DNA from: a virus
IMG/VR virus record: IMGVR_UViG_3300022200_006001
Span: 1-21,045 of that record
Length of the DNA: 21,045 nt
Direction: 5' to 3' (one strand)
A model generated the notes under the pieces. It worked only from the letters and a program-made list of their open reading frames with translations. It was not told the origin of the DNA and ran no database searches. Position 1 is the stretch's first letter; the number at the start of each line of letters is the position of its first letter. The position numbers and the translations under genes were made by a program. Below are positions 1 to 7,860 of the stretch, one piece after another.

Positions 1-743
1 CCATAATCTCCTGTACCAGACCCAGCCCCACCGTTACCACCGTTACCAGAATAACCTCCAGCCCCACCGCCGCCGCCAGAATACCCGTTTGTGGCACCAC
101 CAGCCCCACCGTTACCACCGCCGTCTCCAACATAAGTGCCTCCGGTGCGGGTGTCACCACTGTAACCCTTACCACCCTTACACACAGAAGTGCTCACAAA
201 GTAAGAGTCTGTTCCGTCTGTCGGGGTTCCTGTGCCAGAATAAGTAGAGAAAGCGTAACCGCCACGCCCAACTTGAACGGTGTAAGAACTTCCCGGAGTG
301 ACGGTGTAGTTGTTTATATAGCCCAAACCGCCACCACCGCCACCGGAACCGTTACCGCTGGAAGGTTTTTGCCCACCACCACCGCCGCCCAAACAAGCAA
401 CACAAACCGATGTCACACCAGCCGGTGCCACCCAAGAATAAGTCCCAGGAACCAAATAAAGAGACTCTTGGTCCGAAAAGTCCTCGATTGTCAATCCGAT
501 GTCGATGGCTTGAAAGTACGGGTAATAAGAGTCTGCTGTGTTAATCGTGGTTCCGGGGTAATAATTCAGAACAGTTGTGTAAGTGTAAGCCGAAGTAGCA
601 CTAAAAGGTGGTCCCAACCCAGGCCACAGACCTTGTTTTTGATAAGCAGCCTGTTGGTTCAGCGTCCAGAGCCCAACTGCCGTGTCGCCATCAGGTGTGG
701 GAGGAGTTTTGGTGATGAAACCACCAGGATATTGCTCGCTCAT
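1..743 (-). CDS. Glycine-rich tail adhesin, 3' end beyond window (partial)
   Basis: This reading frame starts at ATG 743 and stays open to the left edge, giving 247 complete codons, so the C-terminus is missing. A GGAG ribosome site sits 6 bases upstream, and the start overlaps the previous stop as ATGA. Residues 1-45 include WTLNQQ and GLWP, a short N-terminal pattern also seen in the beta-propeller protein upstream. From residue 99, GTYSWVAPAGVTSV leads into a beta-rich and then very glycine-rich region (GGGGGG, NGGNGGAG) from about residue 118 to the edge. The same module occurs in the 362-residue protein at 2577-3665, so the two are paralogues. Glycine-rich regions of this kind form polyglycine-II bundles in some phage adhesins, such as the S16 gp38 type. 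A distal receptor-binding role is inferred from that and from its place after the fibre genes. Confidence 0.8.
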   Translation of the reverse strand, partial: MSEQYPGGFITKTPPTPDGDTAVGLWTLNQQAAYQKQGLWPGLGPPFSATSAYTYTTVLNYYPGTTINTADSYYPYFQAIDIGLTIEDFSDQESLYLVPGTYSWVAPAGVTSVCVACLGGGGGGQKPSSGNGSGGGGGGLGYINNYTVTPGSSYTVQVGRGGYAFSTYSGTGTPTDGTDSYFVSTSVCKGGKGYSGDTRTGGTYVGDGGGNGGAGGATNGYSGGGGGAGGYSGNGGNGGAGSGTGDY

Positions 744-1216
744 ACTTTTCTCCAGGCCTCAGATTCAACGTCAAACTCCCAACCTTCAACCGAAGGTTCT
801 GGTTGAGGGGGGATCAAAACCCAAGTCTGATCAGACTCTCTCCACACATAAGGTTTGGTCGGGTCAGGCATAGGTGTCGGAGGCATGAACCGACAAGTGA
901 GTTCGTCAAACCACCATGATGCAAAACCGTTGTTGGAAGCCCATTCGGCTTTAACAGCTTCTTGCAACGCTTTGCGCTCTTCATCGGTCATTTCATCCCA
1001 AACGAACTCATCCGTGCAGTATTCACCCATGACGACATATTTGGCACGTAGGTTTTTGCGATACGGGCCAAGTTGTGGGGGTTCTTTACGAATGAAACGC
1101 ATGTAACCGGCGGGCAAGTTATTGACGTCAACGTCCGGGAAAGCCTGTCGGAAATTGTCACCGAAGATAGGGTGCTGAAACGGCTCACCATCTTTGATAC
1201 GAATAAAAAGTTCCAC
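740..1216 (-). CDS. Conserved phage protein of unknown function, GTG start
   Basis: This codes for 158 residues if started at GTG 1216, which has AAGGAG 8 bases upstream and leaves a 29-base gap after the previous gene. A longer version from TTG 1273 would overlap that gene and lacks an equally good ribosome site. The N-terminal part (IKDGEPFQHPIFGDNF, then FPDVDVNNLP) resembles small proteins encoded among tail-fibre genes of many environmental phages, recalled from memory rather than searched. The middle is charged and helical, and the C-terminus has tryptophan repeats (PYVWRES, TWVLIPP, EGWEFDV, EAWRKV). There is no signal peptide, membrane segment or catalytic motif. Its stop overlaps the next start as ATGA, so translation of the glycine-rich adhesin is probably coupled to it. 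A role as fibre-assembly helper is possible but only inferred from position. Confidence 0.8.
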   Translation of the reverse strand: MELFIRIKDGEPFQHPIFGDNFRQAFPDVDVNNLPAGYMRFIRKEPPQLGPYRKNLRAKYVVMGEYCTDEFVWDEMTDEERKALQEAVKAEWASNNGFASWWFDELTCRFMPPTPMPDPTKPYVWRESDQTWVLIPPQPEPSVEGWEFDVESEAWRKV

Positions 1217-1245
1217 TTGGTTTTCTCCTTTGCAGATTTCCGATT

Positions 1246-2577
1246 TCACAGCGGTATGACGGCTACGCCACAAGAACTGCTTGTTATTTGTCCGCCGCTA
1301 TACAAATTAGTGGTCAAACCGCCTGAACTGAGTTTACCAATGTGGCTGTACGTGTTTACATAGCCAGAAACAGCGTAAGTGTCGTTGTCTGGATACCAAG
1401 CGATACCGCGAATGTAGTTGTTGGTGCCACTCGCCGTCGGGACGTTCAAGTTGGTCACGGCGTATGAGTTCTGAGTGTCAATCGAGAACATGAAAGGCTG
1501 GGACGCCGTGTAACCTCCGGCCAAAATGTAGCGCCCATCAGGGCTAAAAGCCAAACAGGTGGGGCGTGTGATCGTGATCGGCCAGCTGGTCAAGGTCGTC
1601 ACCAGAGAACAAGACGAATTGAAAATGTAAACCGTGGAGCCCTTGCCAGCAGCGATTAGAGAGTTGTCAGGCGAAGCCGCGACCGGACTGTCAATACCGT
1701 TCCAAGTATAGCTAGCATTGCTGCTTGACAAACTCAAAGTCGTGGAGTTGAACAAGTACTTGTAAAGACCCCCGCTGCTCCACATGTAACAGTAATCACC
1801 TTGCACAGTGAATGCCGCACTTTGCCCGTAACTCGTAAAAGAAGCGGGGTAGCCACCCACCTCAGAACGAGAAACGGTGTTACAAACACCTTCGTCTGAA
1901 GTGCTGTTGATGACGGTGCCGCCGTAAGAGTTCGGTATACAGTATGGGTAAAAAGCGTTTCCGCCGCCAGGATTGGAAATGCCAGAATAACCGACGTACC
2001 AAGTCCAAGGTGTAGTGCTAGTGTTGGCCACCGCACAGGTGGTGCCGCCCGAGCCCGCCCAAGTTCCGTAACCGATCAAAGTGTTCTGATGTGTCGGCTT
2101 GTACATACGTTCATGACTCGCCGCCCAGATGACAGTTGAAGCAGAACTGTTAATATACGTGGAAGTCACATTAGCCAGCGTGTCACTTCGCAAAACAGTG
2201 CCGCCCGCGCTCGTGTAGAAAACTAACAACTGTGGAGCAGCCGGAGTGACCGCGCTCGAAGCAGAACTAGCTGGCCCAGTTCCAGTAGCATTGGTTGCGG
2301 TAACTGTAAAAGTGTACGACGTGTAGTTCGTCAACCCAGTCACAGTAATCGGTGAAGAAGCGCCTGTGGCGGTGATTCCGCCGGGACTAGACGTTACAGT
2401 ATAAGTGAGCGTTGTCGGATAACCCGCATCAGCGGGGGCTGTAAAAGTCACCGTTGCCTGCGCGTTACCCGCCGTCGCCGACACGCTCGTCGGCGCACCC
2501 GGATTTGCGGGCCACAAATTAGTCCCGCGTGCCTGCATCTGCTGCCGGGAGGTCCACATTCCGTTGAAATTAGGCAT
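1246..2577 (-). CDS. FN3 plus beta-propeller tail protein (probable adhesin)
   Basis: This codes for 443 residues from ATG 2577; a GTG one codon earlier is an alternative start. ATG 2577 shares its A with the preceding TGA (TGATG), so translation is probably coupled. Residues 1-28 carry the WTSRQQ and NLWP tag. Residues about 26-112 form a fibronectin type III domain (TVTGLTNYTSYTFTV, then ATNATGTGP). From about residue 117 to the end there are repeated beta blades: SPDNSLIAAG, LAFSPDGRYILAGG and AWYPDNDTYAVSGY are WD40/YVTN-like propeller signatures. The protein has several cysteines and ends without a transmembrane segment. Propellers bind proteins or glycans, so a host-surface recognition role is likely, although this architecture is not a standard named phage receptor-binding protein. 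Neighbours on both sides are glycine-rich adhesins. Confidence 0.82.
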   Translation of the reverse strand: MPNFNGMWTSRQQMQARGTNLWPANPGAPTSVSATAGNAQATVTFTAPADAGYPTTLTYTVTSSPGGITATGASSPITVTGLTNYTSYTFTVTATNATGTGPASSASSAVTPAAPQLLVFYTSAGGTVLRSDTLANVTSTYINSSASTVIWAASHERMYKPTHQNTLIGYGTWAGSGGTTCAVANTSTTPWTWYVGYSGISNPGGGNAFYPYCIPNSYGGTVINSTSDEGVCNTVSRSEVGGYPASFTSYGQSAAFTVQGDYCYMWSSGGLYKYLFNSTTLSLSSSNASYTWNGIDSPVAASPDNSLIAAGKGSTVYIFNSSCSLVTTLTSWPITITRPTCLAFSPDGRYILAGGYTASQPFMFSIDTQNSYAVTNLNVPTASGTNNYIRGIAWYPDNDTYAVSGYVNTYSHIGKLSSGGLTTNLYSGGQITSSSCGVAVIPL

Positions 2578-3665
2578 CACAGATCCCCCGTGTTAGTGCT
2601 CGGGAACGAACGGCTTGTTCCGGGCCAGATGATGCGAACTGCGCCGCCGCCTGCATCAGCAGAAGTCGTGCCTCCGCCCGCACCGTAAAGTTGTCCAGAG
2701 CCTCCAGAGCCTGCGCCGCCTTGAACCGTTCCAGGATTCGTGCCGTAGAAAACGCCGCCTGTCCCGTTTGAACCCTGACCAAGAATGCCGACGCCGCCGC
2801 CTCGCCCTCCAGACCAAGATGTTGGTGTGTCTGTGACGGCACCGCCGCCGCCTGCGCCGCCTGCGCCTGTTCCACCGCTGCTGCCGATGCCTGCGCCGTT
2901 GCCGCCGACACCAGCGTAACCGCCTGCGCCGCCGCCACCAGAAGCAACAGAAGATGCTCCGCCTACGTTTCCACCGTTGCCGCCAGAATATCCTGTTCCA
3001 GCAATGACAACACCGCCTATGCCTCCGTTGTATGGAGTCGAACTAATCGTGCCTCCGCCAGCAGACAAGACGGCAGAACTTATGAATGTAGAAGCACCGC
3101 CGCTGCTGGAAAATCCTGTTCCTCCAACGATGACAGTATAGCTGTTTCCAGGAGTCACGGTGTAGTTGTTGATGTAAGCTAGTGCGCCACCACCGCCACC
3201 AGCCTTGCCTTCGCTGCTCCAATCCTTCCTTCCGCTTCCTGCGCCAACAGCAACCACGGAAACACTAGTCACACCACTCGGTGCAACCCAAGAATAAGTT
3301 CCGGATGTTGTGTAGGCTTGCTGACCTTGGGTGAGCGGACTAAATGACGCGCTGTTTGAACTGTAAGGGCCAGTGCCGAAAGCGTTGGTTGCCGCGACTT
3401 TTGCGGTGTACGTGTTGCCGTTCGTCAAACCCGTCACAACGATCGGCGAAGATGCACCGGTGTTCGTGAACACCGCGCCGCTGGACGAATCCGTGACAAC
3501 GACTTGATAAGACGTGATTGCTCCTCCGCCAATGTCAGAAGGCGCGGTGAAAGCAACCGAAACTTGAGCATTGCCAACGGTTGCTGCGCCAATTGTAGGC
3601 GCACTTGGCGTTTTCAGCGGAAAGTGCGAAGCTGTTAAAATACCAGCCTGATAGCGCATCGACAT
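2577..3665 (-). CDS. FN3 plus glycine-rich tail adhesin
   Basis: This 362-residue protein has AAGGAG 8 bases before its ATG. Residues about 20-108 are a fibronectin type III domain, including IVVTGLTNGNTYTAKV and ATNAFGTGP. Residues 121-180 form a beta-rich module starting GTYSWVAPSGVTSV and containing INNYTVTPGNSYTV. Residues about 155-345 are dominated by glycine (GGNGGN, GGGGAGGY, GGAGGGG), ending in AVRIIWPG. The beta plus glycine module is shared with the partial gene at the left edge. Polyglycine-II bundles are known from phage receptor-binding tips, and FN3 domains commonly decorate phage tails, so a host-attachment role is likely. It is followed by the FN3/propeller gene with a TGATG overlap. 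It could instead be a structural fibre segment rather than the tip. Confidence 0.82.
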   Translation of the reverse strand: MSMRYQAGILTASHFPLKTPSAPTIGAATVGNAQVSVAFTAPSDIGGGAITSYQVVVTDSSSGAVFTNTGASSPIVVTGLTNGNTYTAKVAATNAFGTGPYSSNSASFSPLTQGQQAYTTSGTYSWVAPSGVTSVSVVAVGAGSGRKDWSSEGKAGGGGGALAYINNYTVTPGNSYTVIVGGTGFSSSGGASTFISSAVLSAGGGTISSTPYNGGIGGVVIAGTGYSGGNGGNVGGASSVASGGGGAGGYAGVGGNGAGIGSSGGTGAGGAGGGGAVTDTPTSWSGGRGGGVGILGQGSNGTGGVFYGTNPGTVQGGAGSGGSGQLYGAGGGTTSADAGGGAVRIIWPGTSRSFPSTNTGDL

Positions 3666-3680
3666 TGCGGCGACTCCTTA

Positions 3681-4052
3681 TCAGGTCAGTGCTTCGTAAC
3701 TGGCTGTGAGTTCGATGGCGTTTGCTGTTCCAACAGTTGCGACCACAGACTGCGACTCACCAACGTAGATGGAAGTCGTCTTGTCGACGATGATCAACGA
3801 AGCGTTCGCAGGAACGCTGATCTGGTAAGCGATTCGATACGCCGTTCCGCCACCGCCAGTCGCGCTATTGACCGAAACAGTCACCGCCACAGCAGAGCCT
3901 GTTACGTTCGAGGCGACGATGTTGTTGACCTTGTTGACAGTGCCGCTTGCAGGCGTCAGTGCGGTCCAAGTTGTTGCGCTGGTTGTCGTGGGGATGAGAT
4001 ACGACGTGTTGCCGTAAATCGAGGTTACGTTGACGATATTCGGGTTGGCCAT
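3681..4052 (-). CDS. Small beta-rich virion protein, function unknown
   Basis: This 123-residue protein has TAAGGAG about 8 bases upstream of ATG 4052. It is rich in Thr, Ser, Val and Ala, has no charged clusters, and alternates hydrophobic and polar residues as a beta-sandwich would (NIVASNVTGSAVAVTVSV, then ISVPANASLIIVDKT). I recall similar short proteins next to fibre genes in environmental phage contigs, but I know of no assigned function. It lies between the short fibre-like gene and the FN3 adhesin with gaps of 12 and 15 bases, so it is almost certainly co-transcribed with them. A decoration or fibre-collar subunit is a reasonable inference, not a demonstrated role. Confidence 0.78.
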   Translation of the reverse strand: MANPNIVNVTSIYGNTSYLIPTTTSATTWTALTPASGTVNKVNNIVASNVTGSAVAVTVSVNSATGGGGTAYRIAYQISVPANASLIIVDKTTSIYVGESQSVVATVGTANAIELTASYEALT

Positions 4053-4064
4053 TTCGTTAGCTCC

Positions 4065-4382
4065 TTAGAATCCAAAGATCATGGCCATGGCGATGGCCTT
4101 GCCGGTTGTCACACCAGCTGACGGTGTTGAGAATGTCAAGTTCCCAGAACCGTCGGTGCTGATTACTTGGCCGTTTGATCCATCTGCTGTCGGGTATTTC
4201 AACCCAGCAGGATTGTTGATGATGCGCTTGACTGTGCCAGACGCATTTTCAGCGTACAAAGCCATATCGGCGTCGTTTATGTTGATTGCGAGTTCACCAG
4301 GATTCAGGTTGGCCGCAGAAGGCACCGCACTCGCGGTCGTGCTGCGGTACAGCTGAATCGGTGTGTAGCCTGTCTGTGCCAT
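4065..4382 (-). CDS. Short tail-fibre-like protein
   Basis: This codes for 105 residues from ATG 4382, preceded by AAGAGGTAACAGCA. The N-terminal half (QLYRSTTASAVPSA, then NLNPGELAININD) matches a common opening of phage fibre-associated proteins. The stretch GSNGQVISTDGSGNLTFS resembles repeats inside long fibres, and the end is hydrophobic (GKAIAMAMIFGF). The protein looks like a miniature fibre module rather than an enzyme. It is the first gene after a 69-base gap containing a promoter-like sequence, so it may head a small transcription unit that includes the downstream adhesins. Its function is unknown; a trimeric spike or fibre-tip cap is possible. Confidence 0.78.
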   Translation of the reverse strand: MAQTGYTPIQLYRSTTASAVPSAANLNPGELAININDADMALYAENASGTVKRIINNPAGLKYPTADGSNGQVISTDGSGNLTFSTPSAGVTTGKAIAMAMIFGF

Positions 4383-4412
4383 TGCTGTTACCTCTTTCTT
4401 GAGTTAAGAAAC

Positions 4413-4441
4413 ATTATGCCTTCAAGTTCACTACAAGGCAA
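4413..4441 (-). promoter_or_regulatory. Sigma70-like promoter before the short fibre/adhesin genes
   Basis: On the minus strand, TTGCCT (4436-4441) and CATAAT (4413-4418) are separated by exactly 17 bases, matching the -35/-10 consensus at 4/6 and 5/6 positions. The site lies in one of the few gaps of the block, upstream of the start at 4382. TGCCTT and AAGGCA within it also form a 6-base inverted repeat with a 12-base loop, so an operator or weak hairpin is an alternative reading. Confidence 0.42.
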
Positions 4442-4452
4442 CGATTGATTCA

Positions 4453-7400
4453 TCAGAACGTCCCTCCGTCCATTCCGCCCCAGCTTGGCGCGCTGCTGCC
4501 GTTCGACAAGAGAACCTGACCAGCGGTTCCATTGGCGATGAAACTCGTTGCACCGCCGCCTGTTTGGTAAGGAATTTGGCTCGCCGAACCACCTGCGAGG
4601 TTTGTCGCTGTTGTCGCGCTGGTGGCGGTTGCCGCTGTGCCGCTGATGTTGATGTTCCAAGTGCCAGAAGCACCCGTGCCGTCAGCTTTAGGAGCACCAA
4701 CGGTGCTGTAGTCGATCGTGTAAGCTGCCGAGCCGTTATAAGCGGTGCCAGCTGCTGCGCCGCCGGTGGTGTTGAAAGTAACCGAGTTGGTCACTGAACC
4801 AGCCGTCGTTGCGATCCCAACAGTGACGCTGGCTGGATCTGTCCACCCAGGAGCCGTCCCGTTGGAGGTGAGGATGCGATTGGCCGCGCCAACAGTCAGC
4901 CGATCTAATGTTGTGGTCGTGTTGGCGAAAATCAAATCACCAACCGCGTACCCGCTGATGCCTGTGCCGCCATTGGTCGCGACAACCGGAGTGGTCAACG
5001 AGAATTGCGTTCCGGTCAGGGTTAACCCTGTGCCAGCGGTGTACACTTGCGCGGAAGAAACTTGCGCAAACGTGATCGCGGTGGTGCCGAAAATGATCGT
5101 GCCTACGGTGTTGCAGATGTAAGTTTCACCAGCGCCGGTGTTGCCTGAGGTGACGAAAAATGCGTCGCCTTGTCCTAGAGAATTTGGGCTGAATGGGGCA
5201 TAAGTGTCTGCGTCTGTCGCCCGAGTCAGCACCCAGTTGGTGGAGCCTGAGCCTGTGTCAGTGACCGTGTAAACACCGTTTTCGTACTGATTGGTCTGGT
5301 TGTAGATCAGTACGCGATCGTTGGTGTTCAGCGTTACACCGTCAATGACCAGCGCAGTTTGCGCCCCAGCATTGGTCAGCGTCGCTCCAACGCCCGAAGC
5401 CCCATTGTTATACGTGGCGTTCAAATTGCCAGCAGTATTTGGAGACTCTACCCGAACAGGGTCGTGGAAATGAATCCCGCTAGCCGCCAAAGTGTCTACG
5501 TACTGCTTTGTTGCAGCCTGCAAAGCTGTCGTGGGGTCACCGGTCAATGTGACCGAGGAAAGACCAGCGAGCGAAGAAGCTGTTGCGCCCAGCGCCACGC
5601 TTGTGGAGCCGATGGTGACCGAACTGTTGGTCAGAGCCGCGTTCGGAATCGCACTGAAGTTCGTGCCGGTCAGGGTCGGGGTCGTGCTGTAACTAGGTGT
5701 CGTGCCGCCGATCAAAACGCCAGAACCTGTCGCGAGCAACGATGTTGAACCACTACCGGTCTGATAAGGGATCGAGCCTGCCGCACCGCCAGCGATATTG
5801 GTTGCCGTGGTCGCCGTGCTCACATTCAAATTGGACTGCGGCACGTGCGTCCATTTGTTTGTTGAATAGATGAGGACGTCGTTGTTCGAAGGCGATGCGG
5901 TCTCAACGTCGTTCAAGTCTTCGAGAGAATATCCGATGACCGGTCTGACGAAAAGAGAGCCGTTGGCTGCTGCATAAATGACCGCCGCGACTTCGATCTT
6001 TGCCGCCGGTGCAGCAGGCACGTTCTTGGTAAGACCGCCAGGAACTGCTGGGTTGTAATAAAGGATCTGCCCGTCAACCCACGCTTCTGCGCCACCAGTC
6101 GTGTTGATGCCACGCACGACGCCGAAGTGCGTGATGTATCCCCAACCGTTCAACGCGATGTCTTCTGTGGCAACGCCCATGAAGTAAGTTGCTGTCGCAT
6201 CGGTCAATCCGTTCGCTGGCGCAGCCAACAACCCTCCGCTGGCACCGACGGTGCCCGTGAACATGACCGTTTGACCGTTGGTGATTGCTGCGGACGCTTT
6301 GACGCGGTAATAGGTTTCCTGACCGACTTGTTGCACCACCGCTCCACCGGCCATGCCGATGTTGAGAGTCTTGGCGTTGTCGTCACTGTTCCAATACATC
6401 CGACCTTCAGCGTCAGTTTGCGCTGGAGGCGTTGTGTCCATGTCGATGCGCTCACCAGCGATGTTGGTGAACGAACCGGCCACTGGCGTTGTTGCGCCGA
6501 TGACGGTGTTGTCAATGTTGCCGCCGTTGATGTCGGTGGTGGTAAGCACGGAGGACGCGATCGTCATCACACCGGTCGTGTCTGCAATCGTGGCGGACGC
6601 GGTGCCGTCTTTGGCTTTGATGTTCGAGGTTTCGACGTTTGTCGCATCCACCAAAGAAGCAGAAACATCGGTCGCGTCAACAGTCGTGAAAACACCTGTA
6701 GAAGGATTCAAGCTGCCGATCGGGCTGTTGTCGATTGTTTTCCCAGACAAAGCCGAAGGAATGTCTGTGTTGTTCAAAGAGCGGAATGTTGGTGTTGCAG
6801 CCGTTGCACCCGTTCCAGGACCAGCAAAAACGATGTTCGGGTTTTGCGCTGCCCAGTCACCCGTCAACGTCCCAGAAGTTGTCACCGGAGAACCGGTCAC
6901 GGTGAATTCAGAAGGAAGCGCCAAACCAACTGAAACGACAGTGCCAGTGCCAGGAACCGAACCCCAAACGATGTCCGTTCCGTTCCAATAGAGAACGGTG
7001 TTGCCAAGAGTCGGCGCAGGCACGAAACCTGTTGTGTCTGCTGCGGTTTGAACAACCAATTGGTTGGCCGTTCCGCCATTGATGTTGTCTGCTTGACCAA
7101 CGTCGAGTTGATCTTGATCCGACCAAGTGTATTCGCCAATGCCGCCAGAAAGCAGAACCTGACCGGCGACGCCAGCTGGACCAATGTAAAGACCGTCTGC
7201 ACCAGACCAAACGATCGCACCTTCATCCGGCACGAGGCTGCGTGACGTGCCGCCTTGGTCCACGGGGAGGATGCCGTCGACTTGAGTTTGATCAGCAAGA
7301 TCGACAGCGGGGTGCGTGTGATCAGCGCGCGAGATGTCGTTCGAAACGCCAGCCGAACCAGTTCCATCCAACGATTGCGGAGTTGCGCTGGAAAGGTTGG

Positions 7401-7857
7401 CGTTCAACGTGACATTGGAACTGAGCGCACCGCCACCGTTCAAGCCGGTTCCGGCAATGACTTCACGGGTTGTTGGGACGCCGCCGCCCCCAGAAGCAGG
7501 GACAGTTGTCGCTGCCGTCACGCGCCCAGTCGAATCAACGATGAACACAGGGATGTTGGTGGCGTCGCCGTAAGTTCCAGGGGTGACACCGCTAGCAGCC
7601 AACTGGGTCGTGCCGATGCCGCCGTTGGCGACGCTCAAGGTCACGTTGCTGCTGAGTGCGCCTCCGCCCGTGAGACCAGTTCCAGCGATGACTTGCCGTG
7701 AAGTCGGCACGCCAGCGACGCTAAGCAGGTCGCCGACTCGGATCTGGTAGTTGTTGCCCTGATAGACAATCATCATCAGGGAGTTTTCGTCCGCAACCGG
7801 CGCAGTCGGAAGTTGAGTGACGCGGGTCGGGATCAAATTGCTCGGAACGTCAGACAT
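4453..7857 (-). CDS. Long tail fibre protein with internal repeats
   Basis: This 1134-residue protein has TTTGGAG 9 bases before its ATG. It is low in Cys and charge and very rich in Gly, Thr, Ser, Ala and Asn, as in trimeric beta fibres. Residues 51-76 and 128-153 are near copies containing VIAGTGLTGGGALSSN; residues 681-709 and 1080-1108 are another pair containing ATTATNIAGG and IPYQTG. DPTTALQAATKQYVD at 774-788 is a motif known from many phage tail fibres. RADHTHP near 177-183 is also typical. There is no chaperone or peptidase domain at the C-terminus; the protein ends GGMDGGTF. The N-terminus (about 1-50) is less repetitive and probably docks to the tail. It is the only gene in the window long enough for a main fibre, so it likely carries the distal adhesins encoded after it. 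Confidence 0.88.
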   Translation of the reverse strand: MSDVPSNLIPTRVTQLPTAPVADENSLMMIVYQGNNYQIRVGDLLSVAGVPTSRQVIAGTGLTGGGALSSNVTLSVANGGIGTTQLAASGVTPGTYGDATNIPVFIVDSTGRVTAATTVPASGGGGVPTTREVIAGTGLNGGGALSSNVTLNANLSSATPQSLDGTGSAGVSNDISRADHTHPAVDLADQTQVDGILPVDQGGTSRSLVPDEGAIVWSGADGLYIGPAGVAGQVLLSGGIGEYTWSDQDQLDVGQADNINGGTANQLVVQTAADTTGFVPAPTLGNTVLYWNGTDIVWGSVPGTGTVVSVGLALPSEFTVTGSPVTTSGTLTGDWAAQNPNIVFAGPGTGATAATPTFRSLNNTDIPSALSGKTIDNSPIGSLNPSTGVFTTVDATDVSASLVDATNVETSNIKAKDGTASATIADTTGVMTIASSVLTTTDINGGNIDNTVIGATTPVAGSFTNIAGERIDMDTTPPAQTDAEGRMYWNSDDNAKTLNIGMAGGAVVQQVGQETYYRVKASAAITNGQTVMFTGTVGASGGLLAAPANGLTDATATYFMGVATEDIALNGWGYITHFGVVRGINTTGGAEAWVDGQILYYNPAVPGGLTKNVPAAPAAKIEVAAVIYAAANGSLFVRPVIGYSLEDLNDVETASPSNNDVLIYSTNKWTHVPQSNLNVSTATTATNIAGGAAGSIPYQTGSGSTSLLATGSGVLIGGTTPSYSTTPTLTGTNFSAIPNAALTNSSVTIGSTSVALGATASSLAGLSSVTLTGDPTTALQAATKQYVDTLAASGIHFHDPVRVESPNTAGNLNATYNNGASGVGATLTNAGAQTALVIDGVTLNTNDRVLIYNQTNQYENGVYTVTDTGSGSTNWVLTRATDADTYAPFSPNSLGQGDAFFVTSGNTGAGETYICNTVGTIIFGTTAITFAQVSSAQVYTAGTGLTLTGTQFSLTTPVVATNGGTGISGYAVGDLIFANTTTTLDRLTVGAANRILTSNGTAPGWTDPASVTVGIATTAGSVTNSVTFNTTGGAAAGTAYNGSAAYTIDYSTVGAPKADGTGASGTWNINISGTAATATSATTATNLAGGSASQIPYQTGGGATSFIANGTAGQVLLSNGSSAPSWGGMDGGTF
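4534..4620 (-). repeat. Fibre internal repeat B, copy 2
   Basis: This encodes fibre residues 1080-1108 (SATTATNLAGG, then IPYQTGGGATSFIA), closely matching residues 681-709 encoded at 5731-5817. The pair is about 1.2 kb apart in the same frame and probably reflects duplication of a shaft segment. Confidence 0.7.
5731..5817 (-). repeat. Fibre internal repeat B, copy 1
   Basis: This encodes fibre residues 681-709 (TATTATNIAGG, then IPYQTGSGSTSLLA). It is the partner of the copy at 4534-4620. Confidence 0.7.
7399..7476 (-). repeat. Fibre internal repeat A, copy 2
   Basis: This encodes fibre residues 128-153 (PTTREVIAGTGLNGGGALSS, then NVTL). It is a near copy of residues 51-76. Confidence 0.75.
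7630..7707 (-). repeat. Fibre internal repeat A, copy 1
   Basis: This encodes fibre residues 51-76 (PTSRQVIAGTGLTGGGALSS, then NVTL). It is the partner of the copy at 7399-7476. Confidence 0.75.
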
Positions 7858-7860
7858 GCG

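Noticed and set aside
1-120. Repeated ACCGTTACC-type units at the left edge as a DNA repeat
   Set aside because: They are glycine/asparagine codons of the polyglycine region, so protein composition explains them.
1217-1273. TTG 1273 as start of the 158-residue protein
   Set aside because: It overlaps the upstream gene and lacks a spaced ribosome site, whereas GTG 1216 has AAGGAG 8 bases before it and begins the conserved part.
1-3665. Diversity-generating retroelement acting on the adhesins
   Set aside because: No reverse transcriptase or template repeat is visible, and the similar segments look like ordinary paralogy without adenine-biased differences. The left edge is open, so only the visible part is excluded.
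6127-6933. 268-codon plus-strand frame inside the fibre
   Set aside because: It is an Arg/Cys/His-rich shadow of the Thr/Ala/Gly-rich fibre, with no domain and no promoter or ribosome site.
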